From an uncultured Eubacteriales bacterium (lineage in GTDB: Bacteria > Bacillota > Clostridia > Peptostreptococcales > Anaerovoracaceae): 64,000 nucleotides of DNA. The position numbers and the translations under genes were made by a program. Shown piece by piece: positions 16,745-24,696 of this stretch. Location: contig CACYYD010000005.1 of assembly GCA_902778585.1 (NCBI GenBank), positions 19,590 to 83,589 on the forward strand, read 5' to 3'. Numbering within the stretch: the first letter of the stretch is position 1; every line of letters begins with the position of its first letter. A model generated the notes under the pieces. The model was not told the origin of the DNA and did no database searches. It saw only the letters and a program-made list of their open reading frames with translations.

Positions 16745-17578
16745 ATGAAGTTAAAGAAGTTTATGGCTATGCTGCTGATAGCGGTTATGGCATGCTGCCT
16801 TGCGACAGCCTGCGGAAGCTCTGAAAGCGCTGAGGAGCCTGCAGAAGAGGCTGCTGTTGAAAAGACAGACGTTAAGATCGGTGTCCGTTCCGACCTGATC
16901 GATTACTATAACGCTATCGAGCCGGTGCTCAAGGCAAAGGGATACAATCCTGAGATGGTATCCTTCGATGACAGCATCCAGCCTAACGTTGCTCTCGCTG
17001 AGGGAAGCATCGACATCAACTGGTTCCAGCATGAGCCATATCTGACAGCATACAATGCAGAAAACGGAACTGACTTCGTCATGGTACAGCCTAAGACATA
17101 CGCTCCTCTGTTTGCTATGTATTCAACAAAGCATAAGAGCGTTGAGGAACTCCCTGACGGAGCTGTTATCGGAGTATGCAACGATGCTACAAATCAGGAC
17201 AGAGGTCTCAAGATGCTTGCTGACAACGGCCTCATCACTCTCGACGAGAGCGTAGAAGTGGCTACAGTCCATGACATCAAGGACAATCCGCACAACTTCA
17301 CATTCCAGGAAGCTGAGATGCAGATGCTGCCACAGTCGATCGACGACCTCGACGCTATCTGCCTCGCAGGACAGCACATGGTAAATGCCGGCAGCGATCC
17401 ATCCGCATACCTCATCAAGTCTTCTGACGAGCAGGAGTACGCGGTAGGTTTCGTAGTAAACGCTGCTGACGCTGAAGCTGAATGGGCTAAGGACATCGCT
17501 GCTACAGCTCAGTGCGATGAGCTCGCAGCTGCACTGGAAGAGGTTTCCGGTGGAGCTCTGCTGCCAGTCTGGAAGTAA
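16745..17578 (+). CDS. metQ: Methionine-binding lipoprotein
   Basis: A 277-residue NlpA/MetQ-family lipoprotein. The signal peptide ends in the lipobox LATAC, with C23 as the lipidated residue, followed by a short acidic linker. Family signatures in the mature part are IQPNVALAEGSIDINWFQHEPYL, YAPLFAMYSTKHKSVEELPDGAVIGVCNDATNQDRGLKML and NAGSDPSAYLIK. AAGGAGG precedes the ATG. It completes the metNIQ importer; affinity might be for methionine, D-methionine or S-methyl compounds. Confidence 0.93.
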   Translation: MKLKKFMAMLLIAVMACCLATACGSSESAEEPAEEAAVEKTDVKIGVRSDLIDYYNAIEPVLKAKGYNPEMVSFDDSIQPNVALAEGSIDINWFQHEPYLTAYNAENGTDFVMVQPKTYAPLFAMYSTKHKSVEELPDGAVIGVCNDATNQDRGLKMLADNGLITLDESVEVATVHDIKDNPHNFTFQEAEMQMLPQSIDDLDAICLAGQHMVNAGSDPSAYLIKSSDEQEYAVGFVVNAADAEAEWAKDIAATAQCDELAAALEEVSGGALLPVWK

Positions 17579-17593
17579 TTCTTCATTAAATCC

Positions 17594-17627
17594 TTATTTA
17601 TGCGGAACGACTGCATACCATAAATAA
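17594..17627 (+). promoter_or_regulatory. Perfect 9-bp inverted repeat before paralog 4
   Basis: TTATTTATG (17594-17602) and CATAAATAA (17619-17627) are exact reverse complements, with TGC/GCA extending the match inside the 16-base spacer. It lies just before the ribosome binding site of the next gene. It could be an operator or an mRNA hairpin between metQ and the methyltransferase gene; no T tract follows, so it is not a terminator. Confidence 0.45.
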
Positions 17628-17643
17628 CAAGGAGACAAAGGAA

Positions 17644-18732
17644 TTGGAACTTATAGTACCTGAAATGACACCAAAGGAAAGGGCTCTGGCTTATTCCAGA
17701 GGTGAAGAAACAGACCGCATTCCTACATCTCTTAGTGCGGGGGAGACAGCTCCCCCGCTTTATGGTTTTACCATAAGAGATTACTACTTTTCGGCTGATG
17801 CGATGGTAGCTGTGGAGAGCGGCCTTGCTGAGGATTTTCAAGCGGACAACATGGGCATTGGCCTCGGACTCAGGACAGTCATCGAGGCTCTCGGTACAGA
17901 GCTTTGCTATCCTGAGGACAGCGTCTCTTACATAGTGAAGCCGAGGCTGGATTCTTTCGACCAGGTGTCCGAACTTGGAATGCTAAATATAGACAAGGAC
18001 GGGAGACTGCCTCTCATCGTTGAGGCTTTCGAGCGTCTGATGGACAAGTACGGAAACGTGAGGAACTTCGGCAGTGGACTGGCAGGGCCGTTTACGACGG
18101 CTGCAAGCCTTATCGGGACTGAGAAGTTCCTTGTTTCGACTGTAAAGAACAAGGATGGAGTCCACAGACTGCTTCAGTACAGCACTGACGTCATAGTGGA
18201 GCTCTGCCGTGATCTCAACAGGCGCCTCGGGATAAAATTCATGCTTTCAGAGCCGATGGGGGCCAAGAACCTAATCAGCAAAAGACAGTTCAATGAGTTC
18301 TTTCTGCCTTATCTTGAGCAGGCTGTAAGGCGCATGAATGAATATCAGGGCGCTACATCCATACACATGTGCGGAAGCACAAGGGACAGGTGGCAGGAGA
18401 TAATCGATGCAGGGGTCTCCAACTTCTGGGTCGATAACTGCGAGAGCCTGAAAGAGCTGAAAGAGGGCTACGGGGACCGTATAGGGATAACCGGTAATGT
18501 GCCTCCGGTAGACATACTCAGAAACGGCACACAGGAGCAGATATATGACTGCATGCGAAAATGCATAGAAGATGCCGGTGATAATCCAAAGGGCTACACG
18601 ATATGTCCGGGATGCACAACGCCGGTAGGTACAACAAAAGAACAGATGATAATGTTCATGAACGCGGCAACAACTCTCAGCAGGGGGGCCAGAAAAGGGC
18701 AGCTCCCTGAGGGACTCAAAGATAAACAGTAA
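17644..18732 (+). CDS. UroD/MtaA-family corrinoid methyltransferase, paralog 4
   Basis: A 362-residue barrel protein starting at TTG 17644, with AAGGAG at 17629-17634, 9 bases upstream. The zinc site is intact: HMC in SIHMCGSTRDRWQEI and distal cysteine in CPGCTTPVGTTKEQM. It shares with the enzyme at 24697 the opening 'ETxxxxxLYGFTIRDYYFSADAM'-like region (the other has LAPMIGLKVKDYYFSSQKM), so those two form a sub-branch different from the paralogs at 7245 and 11026. It heads a gene set with a split transketolase and two dehydrogenases, suggesting it demethylates the substrate that those enzymes then use. Confidence 0.87.
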   Translation: MELIVPEMTPKERALAYSRGEETDRIPTSLSAGETAPPLYGFTIRDYYFSADAMVAVESGLAEDFQADNMGIGLGLRTVIEALGTELCYPEDSVSYIVKPRLDSFDQVSELGMLNIDKDGRLPLIVEAFERLMDKYGNVRNFGSGLAGPFTTAASLIGTEKFLVSTVKNKDGVHRLLQYSTDVIVELCRDLNRRLGIKFMLSEPMGAKNLISKRQFNEFFLPYLEQAVRRMNEYQGATSIHMCGSTRDRWQEIIDAGVSNFWVDNCESLKELKEGYGDRIGITGNVPPVDILRNGTQEQIYDCMRKCIEDAGDNPKGYTICPGCTTPVGTTKEQMIMFMNAATTLSRGARKGQLPEGLKDKQ

Positions 18733-18742
18733 AGGAATAACA

Positions 18743-19573
18743 ATGGATACAAAGATCAATGAACTGCTTGACAGAGCCTATAATGTGCGCAAAAACGTGC
18801 TGCGCATGGGCTATGTGGACCGCAGAGGCTTTATAGCCCAGGGCCTTGGAGCCTCGGACTTTCTCACCGGACTGTTTTTCCATGCGATGCGCTATGATCC
18901 GAAAGACCCGGACTGGGAAGGACGCGACAGATTCCTGCTCTCAGCAGGGCACAACGCGATAGCCGTTTACGCGGCCATGGCCGAAGCCAGAATGATACCT
19001 GAAGAATGGCTCGACACCTACGGGCTCGATGACAGCCATCTGCCAATGTCGAGCATGCCTAAATACACACCTGGCATAGAGATCTCCGGCGGCTCCATAG
19101 GACTCGGACTGCCTATAGCGGTCGGCATGGCCATGGGCCTCAAGAGAAAGAATTCGGATTCCAGAGTGTATGTAATGATGGGCGATGGAGAGATGGCTGA
19201 GGGCCCTACGTGGGAGGCAGCGACATCCGCCTGCTCATATAAGCTCGATAACATCATCGGTCTGGTAGACGCCAACGGCATACAGGCTGACGGCCTTACG
19301 AGCACAGTAGTAAATACTGAGCCGCTCGATGAGAAATTCAGGGCATTCGGCTTTGAGGTGCAGAGAATAAACGGAAACAGCATGACAGAGGTGGTGCGCG
19401 CTCTCGACAACGCGAAGAACTCCGAAGAGAAGAAACCTCACATGATAATCTGCGACACGGTGCCGGGCACAGGGCTGGATTTCCTGATCGGCAATCCTAA
19501 GAGCCATTTCATCAGCCTTGATGAAGAGGGCTGGAAGCGGGCGTTTGAAGAACTGGAAAGGGGAAAAGAGTAA
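18743..19573 (+). CDS. Transketolase-like protein, N-terminal (thiamine diphosphate-binding) subunit
   Basis: A 276-residue protein equivalent to the first third of transketolase. The ThDP/Mg motif begins at GDGEMAEGPTWEAATSA (about residue 150) and ends near VDANGIQADG; SAGHNAIAVYAAMAE and GSIGLGLPIAVGMAMGLK are other family landmarks. The gene is split from the C-terminal half, as in many Clostridia and Archaea, and overlaps its start by one base region (stop 19571-19573, next ATG 19573). A catabolic role in this cluster is likely rather than the central pentose phosphate pathway. Confidence 0.9.
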   Translation: MDTKINELLDRAYNVRKNVLRMGYVDRRGFIAQGLGASDFLTGLFFHAMRYDPKDPDWEGRDRFLLSAGHNAIAVYAAMAEARMIPEEWLDTYGLDDSHLPMSSMPKYTPGIEISGGSIGLGLPIAVGMAMGLKRKNSDSRVYVMMGDGEMAEGPTWEAATSACSYKLDNIIGLVDANGIQADGLTSTVVNTEPLDEKFRAFGFEVQRINGNSMTEVVRALDNAKNSEEKKPHMIICDTVPGTGLDFLIGNPKSHFISLDEEGWKRAFEELERGKE

Positions 19574-20556
19574 TGAACAAAGGTGTACAGAGCGTAATAA
19601 GTGATTCCAATATCATTACTTCGCACCCGGTGATGGCGGAGCCGTTCGGAAATGCCCTCATAGAGCTTGCAAAGAAAAACGACAGAATAGTAGGCCTCAG
19701 CGCCGACCTCGCGAAGTATACCGACATCCATATATTCAGGGATGCTTTTCCTGACAGGTTTTACAATGTAGGAATGTCGGAACAGCTGATGATGTGTGCC
19801 GCTGCCGGTCTTGCCAAGGAGGGGTTCATCCCTTACGCAACGACTTACGCCACATTCATAGCGAGGAGATGCTACGACTTTATCTCTCAGGCGATCTGTG
19901 AGCACGGACTCAATGTAAAGATCATAGGAGGACTCCCGGGGCTTCAGTCCGGATACGGACCGAGCCACCAGGCGACCGATGACCTCGCTATACTTGGAGC
20001 CATGCCTGATCTTACCATAATCGATCCATGTGACGCGGTCGAGACCATGCAGGCCACGGCAGCGATAGCGGAGTATGACAGACCGGTATACATGAGGCTT
20101 CTCAGGGGCAACAGGGTACCTGTGGTCCTCGATAAATATGATTATGTATTTGAGATCGGCAAGGCAAAGCTGCTGAAGGACGGAAGCGATGCTCTTGTTA
20201 TATCGTGCGGAGAAATGACCATGAGATGTCTCGACGCAGCTGAGGAGCTTGAGAAAGAAGGCAGGCATGTTGCCGTTCTCCATGTTCCTACGATCAAGCC
20301 GTTTGACAGGGAGACAGTGCTTGCGGCCATAGCGGAGCGTAGCTGTCCGGTATTCACCGCGGAAAATCACACCACGTACGGCGGACTTGGGACGCTGGTT
20401 GCTTCTGCTGTTGCGGAAGAAAAGATGATCGCTGACTTGCACAGGATAGCTTTGCCTGATCAGTACCTTGAAGCAGGCACTCTGGGAAGACTTCAGGATA
20501 TGTATGGAGTTTCGCAGAAAGCCGTATCTGAAACTATGAGAAGTGTGCTCAGCTAG
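19573..20556 (+). CDS. Transketolase-like protein, C-terminal (pyrimidine-binding) subunit
   Basis: A 327-residue protein matching the middle and C-terminal domains of transketolase. VGLSADLAKYTDI, RFYNVGMSEQLMMCAAAGLAKEGFIPYATTYATF (with the catalytic glutamate that activates the thiamine cofactor in SEQ) and GPSHQATDDLAILGAMP are diagnostic, followed by the Rossmann-like C-terminal domain with FTAENHTTYGGLG. Works as a heterotetramer with the preceding subunit, with which it overlaps. Confidence 0.9.
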   Translation: MNKGVQSVISDSNIITSHPVMAEPFGNALIELAKKNDRIVGLSADLAKYTDIHIFRDAFPDRFYNVGMSEQLMMCAAAGLAKEGFIPYATTYATFIARRCYDFISQAICEHGLNVKIIGGLPGLQSGYGPSHQATDDLAILGAMPDLTIIDPCDAVETMQATAAIAEYDRPVYMRLLRGNRVPVVLDKYDYVFEIGKAKLLKDGSDALVISCGEMTMRCLDAAEELEKEGRHVAVLHVPTIKPFDRETVLAAIAERSCPVFTAENHTTYGGLGTLVASAVAEEKMIADLHRIALPDQYLEAGTLGRLQDMYGVSQKAVSETMRSVLS

Positions 20557-20568
20557 GGACAGGCAGCG

Positions 20569-21633
20569 ATGAAGACAATGACAGGTCTTGTAAAGGAAAA
20601 ACCTGAAAAGGGAGATTTTGTGCTCAGACACGATCTTCCCGTGCCCGAACCCGGTGATGATGAGGTGCTTATAAAAGTACACTGCACTGCCATATGCGGC
20701 ACAGATATGCATATTATGGAATGGGACCGCTGGAGCCAGCTTCGTGTAAAACCGCCTTTTATTCCGGGGCACGAGACTGCCGGCGTGATAGTAAAAGTCG
20801 GAAAGAACGTCACGGAAAGAAAGCCCGGGGACAGGGTGGCATGCGAGACACATATCCCCTGCGGGGAGTGCTGGTTCTGCAAAAACGGCATGCCGCATAT
20901 ATGCAGCAATGTAAAGCTGTTCGGAGCGACTGAGAATGGGGCTTTCGCTGAGTACGCCAAAATACGCGCTGATTCTGCATATCTGCTTGATGACAGCATC
21001 TCATACGAGAACGCGTGTCTCTTTGAGCCTCTTGGCGCAGGTGTGCATGGCGCCGAAGCAGCGGAGGTCTGCGGAAAAACAGTGCTTGTCAGCGGCTGCG
21101 GCCCGATCGGGCTGACTGCGGTAAGCGCCTGCAAAACTTTCGGCGCGCGGATGGTGATAGCCTGCGATCTCAATGATGAACGGCTTGCGGCGGCGCTTGA
21201 GATGGGCGCGGATCATATTGTAAACAGTGGAAAGGAAGACCTGCTTAAAGAGGTCCTTAAGCTTACGGACGGGATAGGGGCAGATGCGGCCATAGACATA
21301 ACCGGCTCAGGCGCTGCTATCCGTGCCGGCCTGAGGTGCGTGCGCGCAGCAGGCGTCATGGTATGCGTGGGGCTTCCTACAAATGAGGTGTCGCTCGATC
21401 TGACAAATGACCTGATCTACAGAGAAATAAAGCTCACCGGCATTTCGGGCCGCAAAATATGGGAGACCTGGTATGATTTCTCAAAGGTGATGAACGGACC
21501 GTATTTCAGACCAGAGAAGATCATGGGCCGGAAATACGCACTTACTGACTATAAAAAGGCTTTTGAAGCTGTGAGGGCCGGAGTTCCCGGTAAGATGATA
21601 CTTTACCCGGACCCGGCTGATATGGATGTTTAG
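20569..21633 (+). CDS. Zinc-dependent alcohol/polyol dehydrogenase (threonine/sorbitol dehydrogenase-like MDR family)
   Basis: A 354-residue medium-chain dehydrogenase. The catalytic zinc region is CGTDMHIMEWD with GHETAG; the structural zinc cysteines are in CGECWFCKNGMPHIC. The cofactor fold shows VSGCGPIGLTAVSACK with an acidic residue (CDLND) that favours NAD over NADP. The spacing resembles L-threonine 3-dehydrogenase, but related enzymes oxidise sorbitol, galactitol and other polyols. In this set, with transketolase and a 3-hydroxyacid dehydrogenase, a sugar or polyol derivative is a reasonable guess. Confidence 0.85.
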   Translation: MKTMTGLVKEKPEKGDFVLRHDLPVPEPGDDEVLIKVHCTAICGTDMHIMEWDRWSQLRVKPPFIPGHETAGVIVKVGKNVTERKPGDRVACETHIPCGECWFCKNGMPHICSNVKLFGATENGAFAEYAKIRADSAYLLDDSISYENACLFEPLGAGVHGAEAAEVCGKTVLVSGCGPIGLTAVSACKTFGARMVIACDLNDERLAAALEMGADHIVNSGKEDLLKEVLKLTDGIGADAAIDITGSGAAIRAGLRCVRAAGVMVCVGLPTNEVSLDLTNDLIYREIKLTGISGRKIWETWYDFSKVMNGPYFRPEKIMGRKYALTDYKKAFEAVRAGVPGKMILYPDPADMDV

Positions 21634-21641
21634 AGGGAATA

Positions 21642-22106
21642 ATGAAACACGCAGCAGGTAATATCGACAGAATGCACGTGCTCAGGCTCGAGCCAGGGGA
21701 GGACGTGCTTGGATGCATCCAGAAATACTGTGAAGAAGAAAAGCTGACAGACGGCGTAGTGGTGTCGGGAATAGGCAGCCTTGACGGCTGTACTTTCTTC
21801 GACCCTATGGAGATACCCGGAAAACCGGGCTGCTATGGATATGTAACGCCTATAGATCTTCCTTCACCGATAGAACTTATCGGACTCAGCGGGATCATCT
21901 GCAGGGGTGATGACGGAGAGCCGGTACCCCATATACACGCCGCCTTTGCCGATGAAAAGGGAAACGAGTACGGAGGGCATCTGAAGGATGGCAACAAAGT
22001 GCTGGTCACTGTGGAGCTGGTGATCGCGGAGATAAAAGGCGTCGCCATGACCCGGGTACTCGATTCGTCAAAGGGAGTGCCTGTGCTGTCACCTGAAGAT
22101 TTATAA
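21642..22106 (+). CDS. PPC/DUF296-domain protein
   Basis: A 154-residue protein built of one PPC (plants and prokaryotes conserved) domain: VLRLEPGEDVLGCIQKYCEEE, GVVVSGIGSLDG, and PHIHAAFADEKGNEYGGHL with a histidine triad, then TVELVIAEI. Bacterial members are single-domain trimers, sometimes annotated as DNA-binding by analogy to plant AT-hook proteins, but enzymatic or ligand-sensing roles are equally possible. It sits 8 bases behind the dehydrogenase gene and 16 before the next. Confidence 0.83.
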   Translation: MKHAAGNIDRMHVLRLEPGEDVLGCIQKYCEEEKLTDGVVVSGIGSLDGCTFFDPMEIPGKPGCYGYVTPIDLPSPIELIGLSGIICRGDDGEPVPHIHAAFADEKGNEYGGHLKDGNKVLVTVELVIAEIKGVAMTRVLDSSKGVPVLSPEDL

Positions 22107-22122
22107 GCGGAAGAGAGATGAT

Positions 22123-22980
22123 ATGAAGAAGATCGGATTCATAGGACTTGGAGTAATGGGGTATCACATGGCGCTCAATCTGAGCAGAAAGTCAAGGCTG
22201 CCTGTGACCGGGTTCGATATCAGCAAAAACAGGCTCAGGATGTTCGAAGACGCGGGCGGAACAGCTGCTTCTTCCGCGGAAGAGATCTACCGTGAGTGTG
22301 GCATTATACTTCAGATGCTCCCTACACATCAGACGATAGAGGCATCTGTCAGGGAAGCAGTCAAACTCGGCAAGCCGGGGAACGTGATCATCGATCTTTC
22401 ATCTGCTGATCCTTCCCTGATCAGAGCGCTTGAGGCAGAGGTTCGTGAAGTGGGCATGCATCTGCTTGACTCTCCTGTAAGCGGAGGCAATCCGATGGCT
22501 GAAGCAGGCACTCTTTCCATAATGACCGGAGGTGAAAAAGAGGTTTTCGATCAGGTGAAGCCGGTACTTGAATGCATGGGCACTCCGGTATATACAGGCG
22601 GATCCGGAAGCGGTGATACCGTAAAGCTGATAAACAACATGATAGGCGGCGCGATGCTCGCATCTTATGCTGAGGCCTACGCACTGGCAAAAAAAGCAGG
22701 ACTGGACCTGAATACCGTTTTTGAAGCTACAAAAAGCGGCTTTGTCGGCGGACCGCTGTACGAGAACAAGGTGCCTAAGATCATTGCCGGGGATTATGAG
22801 CCGGGAGCAAGGATAGCCGTTCATTATAAGGATATCGTAAACGCGATGGGATTCGCTGCGGGCATGGACATGGAACTTCCGGTGACAGGAAGGGTATACG
22901 ATATAATGAAATGGATGATGGATAACGGCTATGCCGATGAAGATCAGGCTGCGATGATACGCTATTATGAACAGATGTAG
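22123..22980 (+). CDS. 3-hydroxyisobutyrate / tartronate-semialdehyde reductase-family dehydrogenase
   Basis: A 285-residue beta-hydroxyacid dehydrogenase. The N-terminal dinucleotide fold is IGFIGLGVMGYHMALNL; the substrate-binding motif is DSPVSGGNPMAEAGTLSIMTGG; the catalytic lysine region is GSGDTVKLINNMIGG. Members reduce tartronate semialdehyde, succinic semialdehyde or oxidise 3-hydroxyisobutyrate and related acids. Last gene before a strong terminator, so the run 17644-22980 is one transcription unit by spacing. Confidence 0.88.
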   Translation: MKKIGFIGLGVMGYHMALNLSRKSRLPVTGFDISKNRLRMFEDAGGTAASSAEEIYRECGIILQMLPTHQTIEASVREAVKLGKPGNVIIDLSSADPSLIRALEAEVREVGMHLLDSPVSGGNPMAEAGTLSIMTGGEKEVFDQVKPVLECMGTPVYTGGSGSGDTVKLINNMIGGAMLASYAEAYALAKKAGLDLNTVFEATKSGFVGGPLYENKVPKIIAGDYEPGARIAVHYKDIVNAMGFAAGMDMELPVTGRVYDIMKWMMDNGYADEDQAAMIRYYEQM

Positions 22981-23028
22981 TTCAGGCTGTTTTTATTTCA
23001 AACATCAGTCATTAAGAACGACATAATG

Positions 23029-23065
23029 AAAAGCGGCTGCTTTATGTTATGCAACCGCTTTTTTT
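23029..23065 (+). terminator. Rho-independent terminator after the transketolase/dehydrogenase operon
   Basis: AAAGCGGCTGC (about 23030-23040) pairs with GCAACCGCTTT (23051-23061) with one G-U/mismatch position, followed by a run of T. The rest of the stretch 22981-23223 is AT-rich and holds a TATAAT at 23162-23167, a possible -10 for the antiporter gene without a clear -35. Confidence 0.85.
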
Positions 23066-23223
23066 AGTAGATTTTGTTCTTATGCAACAATTATCAAAAA
23101 GAGAAGATAAATCACGATATTTAATTAACAATTCCTATTTTTCATTCATCATTGAGAGCGTTATAATATTCGGGTCGCTTAAACAGCAAAGTTTTTAAAA
23201 TCAAAAGAAAAGGAGTTAATATC

Positions 23224-24582
23224 ATGGAAACACAGAAGAAGAGCAGCGGACTGGCGCTCGTGCCATTCCTGGTGTTCATCGTGATCTACCTCGGCGCAGG
23301 AATCATTCTGCAGTCCAAGGGCGTAGAGATGGCATTCTACCAGTTCCCTGCAGTAGTAGCAATGTTTATTGCAGTGCTCGTAGCGTTCGCTATGAACTAC
23401 AAAGCCGGCATCAACGAGAATTTCTCGATCTTCGCAAGAGGAGCCGCAAACGAAGACGTAATGGCCATGCTGATGATCTACCTGCTTGCAGGCGCGTTCT
23501 CGGCAGTAGCAGGTGCCATGGGCGGAGTTGACGCAACAGTTAACCTGGGCGTTTCGATTATCCCGGCATCGCTTCTGACAGCAGGTCTCTTCGTTATCGC
23601 TGCATTCCTCGCAACAGCAACAGGTACATCGATGGGAACCATCGGAGCTCTTGTACCTATCGCGCTGGGCGTAGTCGACAAGGCGGGCCTGAGCCTTCCT
23701 CTCGTTATGGCAGCTGTAGTTTCCGGCGCTATGTTCGGAGATAACCTGTCCATGATCTCGGATACAACTATCGCAGCTACAAGAACACAGAAGGTCGAAC
23801 TCAAGGACAAGTTCCGCACAAACTTCTGGATCTCGCTTCCTGCAGCAGTCGTTACCATCGTTCTGCTCATAATCTTCGGTAGACCGGAGACAGCCCAGGC
23901 TATTACCGTTGATTCGTTCTCAATCGTGAAGGTTATCCCTTACATCCTGGTACTCGTTCTTGCTCTTATCGGCATGAACGTATTCCTGGTACTCACGATC
24001 GGAATCTTCGCAGCAGGCATCATCGGAATGGCATACGGAGACATCACATTCATGGATTTCGCAACCAATATCTGGGACGGATTCCAGGGAATGATCGAGG
24101 TATTCCTGCTGTCCATGCTCTGCGGCGGAATCGCAGAAATGGCGAAGCACTACGGCGGACTCAACTGGCTCATCGACAATCTGTCGAAGACTTTCAAGGG
24201 CAAGAAGTCGGCTCAGGTCGGACTCTCCGTACTTGCTGCTCTGACAGACATGGCTACAGCAAACAACACTGTTGCCATCATCGTTGACGGCCCTATGGCA
24301 AGAGAGATCAGCGAGAAGTATGACATCGACCCTAGAAAGACTGCTTCCATCCTCGACATGTTCACATGCATCATGCAGGGACTTATCCCTTACGGAGCAC
24401 AGTTCCTGGTAGTTGCAAGCATGTGCGAAGGAAGAGTAAGCCCGCTCGATATCATCCCTAACAACTGGTATCTCTTCCTGCTCGCAGCATTCGCTATCCT
24501 GTCGTACTTCGTTCCTTGGTATGAGAAGATCACTCTCAAGGGCAAGTGGGACTGGAAAGAAAACAAGGTGGTTAACGAGTAA
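23224..24582 (+). CDS. NhaC-type Na+/H+ antiporter-family transporter
   Basis: A 452-residue membrane protein with about 11-12 hydrophobic segments. The order of hydrophobic blocks, the polar intramembrane motif ATGTSMGTIGALVPIALG and the later SGAMFGDNLSMISDTTIAATRTQ are characteristic of the NhaC/YfdC group of the ion transporter superfamily; LTDMATANNTVAIIV is the second conserved block. AAAGGAG lies upstream of ATG 23224. Such proteins exchange Na+/H+ or couple to organic acids (malate-lactate antiporter type). Between two methyltransferase genes it could import a substrate or rebalance sodium. Confidence 0.85.
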   Translation: METQKKSSGLALVPFLVFIVIYLGAGIILQSKGVEMAFYQFPAVVAMFIAVLVAFAMNYKAGINENFSIFARGAANEDVMAMLMIYLLAGAFSAVAGAMGGVDATVNLGVSIIPASLLTAGLFVIAAFLATATGTSMGTIGALVPIALGVVDKAGLSLPLVMAAVVSGAMFGDNLSMISDTTIAATRTQKVELKDKFRTNFWISLPAAVVTIVLLIIFGRPETAQAITVDSFSIVKVIPYILVLVLALIGMNVFLVLTIGIFAAGIIGMAYGDITFMDFATNIWDGFQGMIEVFLLSMLCGGIAEMAKHYGGLNWLIDNLSKTFKGKKSAQVGLSVLAALTDMATANNTVAIIVDGPMAREISEKYDIDPRKTASILDMFTCIMQGLIPYGAQFLVVASMCEGRVSPLDIIPNNWYLFLLAAFAILSYFVPWYEKITLKGKWDWKENKVVNE

Positions 24583-24696
24583 CAAACCTCCACATATACA
24601 AATGATGAGTGATGCCGGGCAGATTGCGTCCGGCATCGCTTGCGTATAGAATGCATATTGTTATAAGTGCAGAATCAAAGAAACAGGGACAGAACA

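Noticed and set aside
19438..20898. A 486-codon minus-strand frame opposite the transketolase and dehydrogenase genes
   Set aside because: Spans several clearly coding + strand genes and shows no recognisable protein family.
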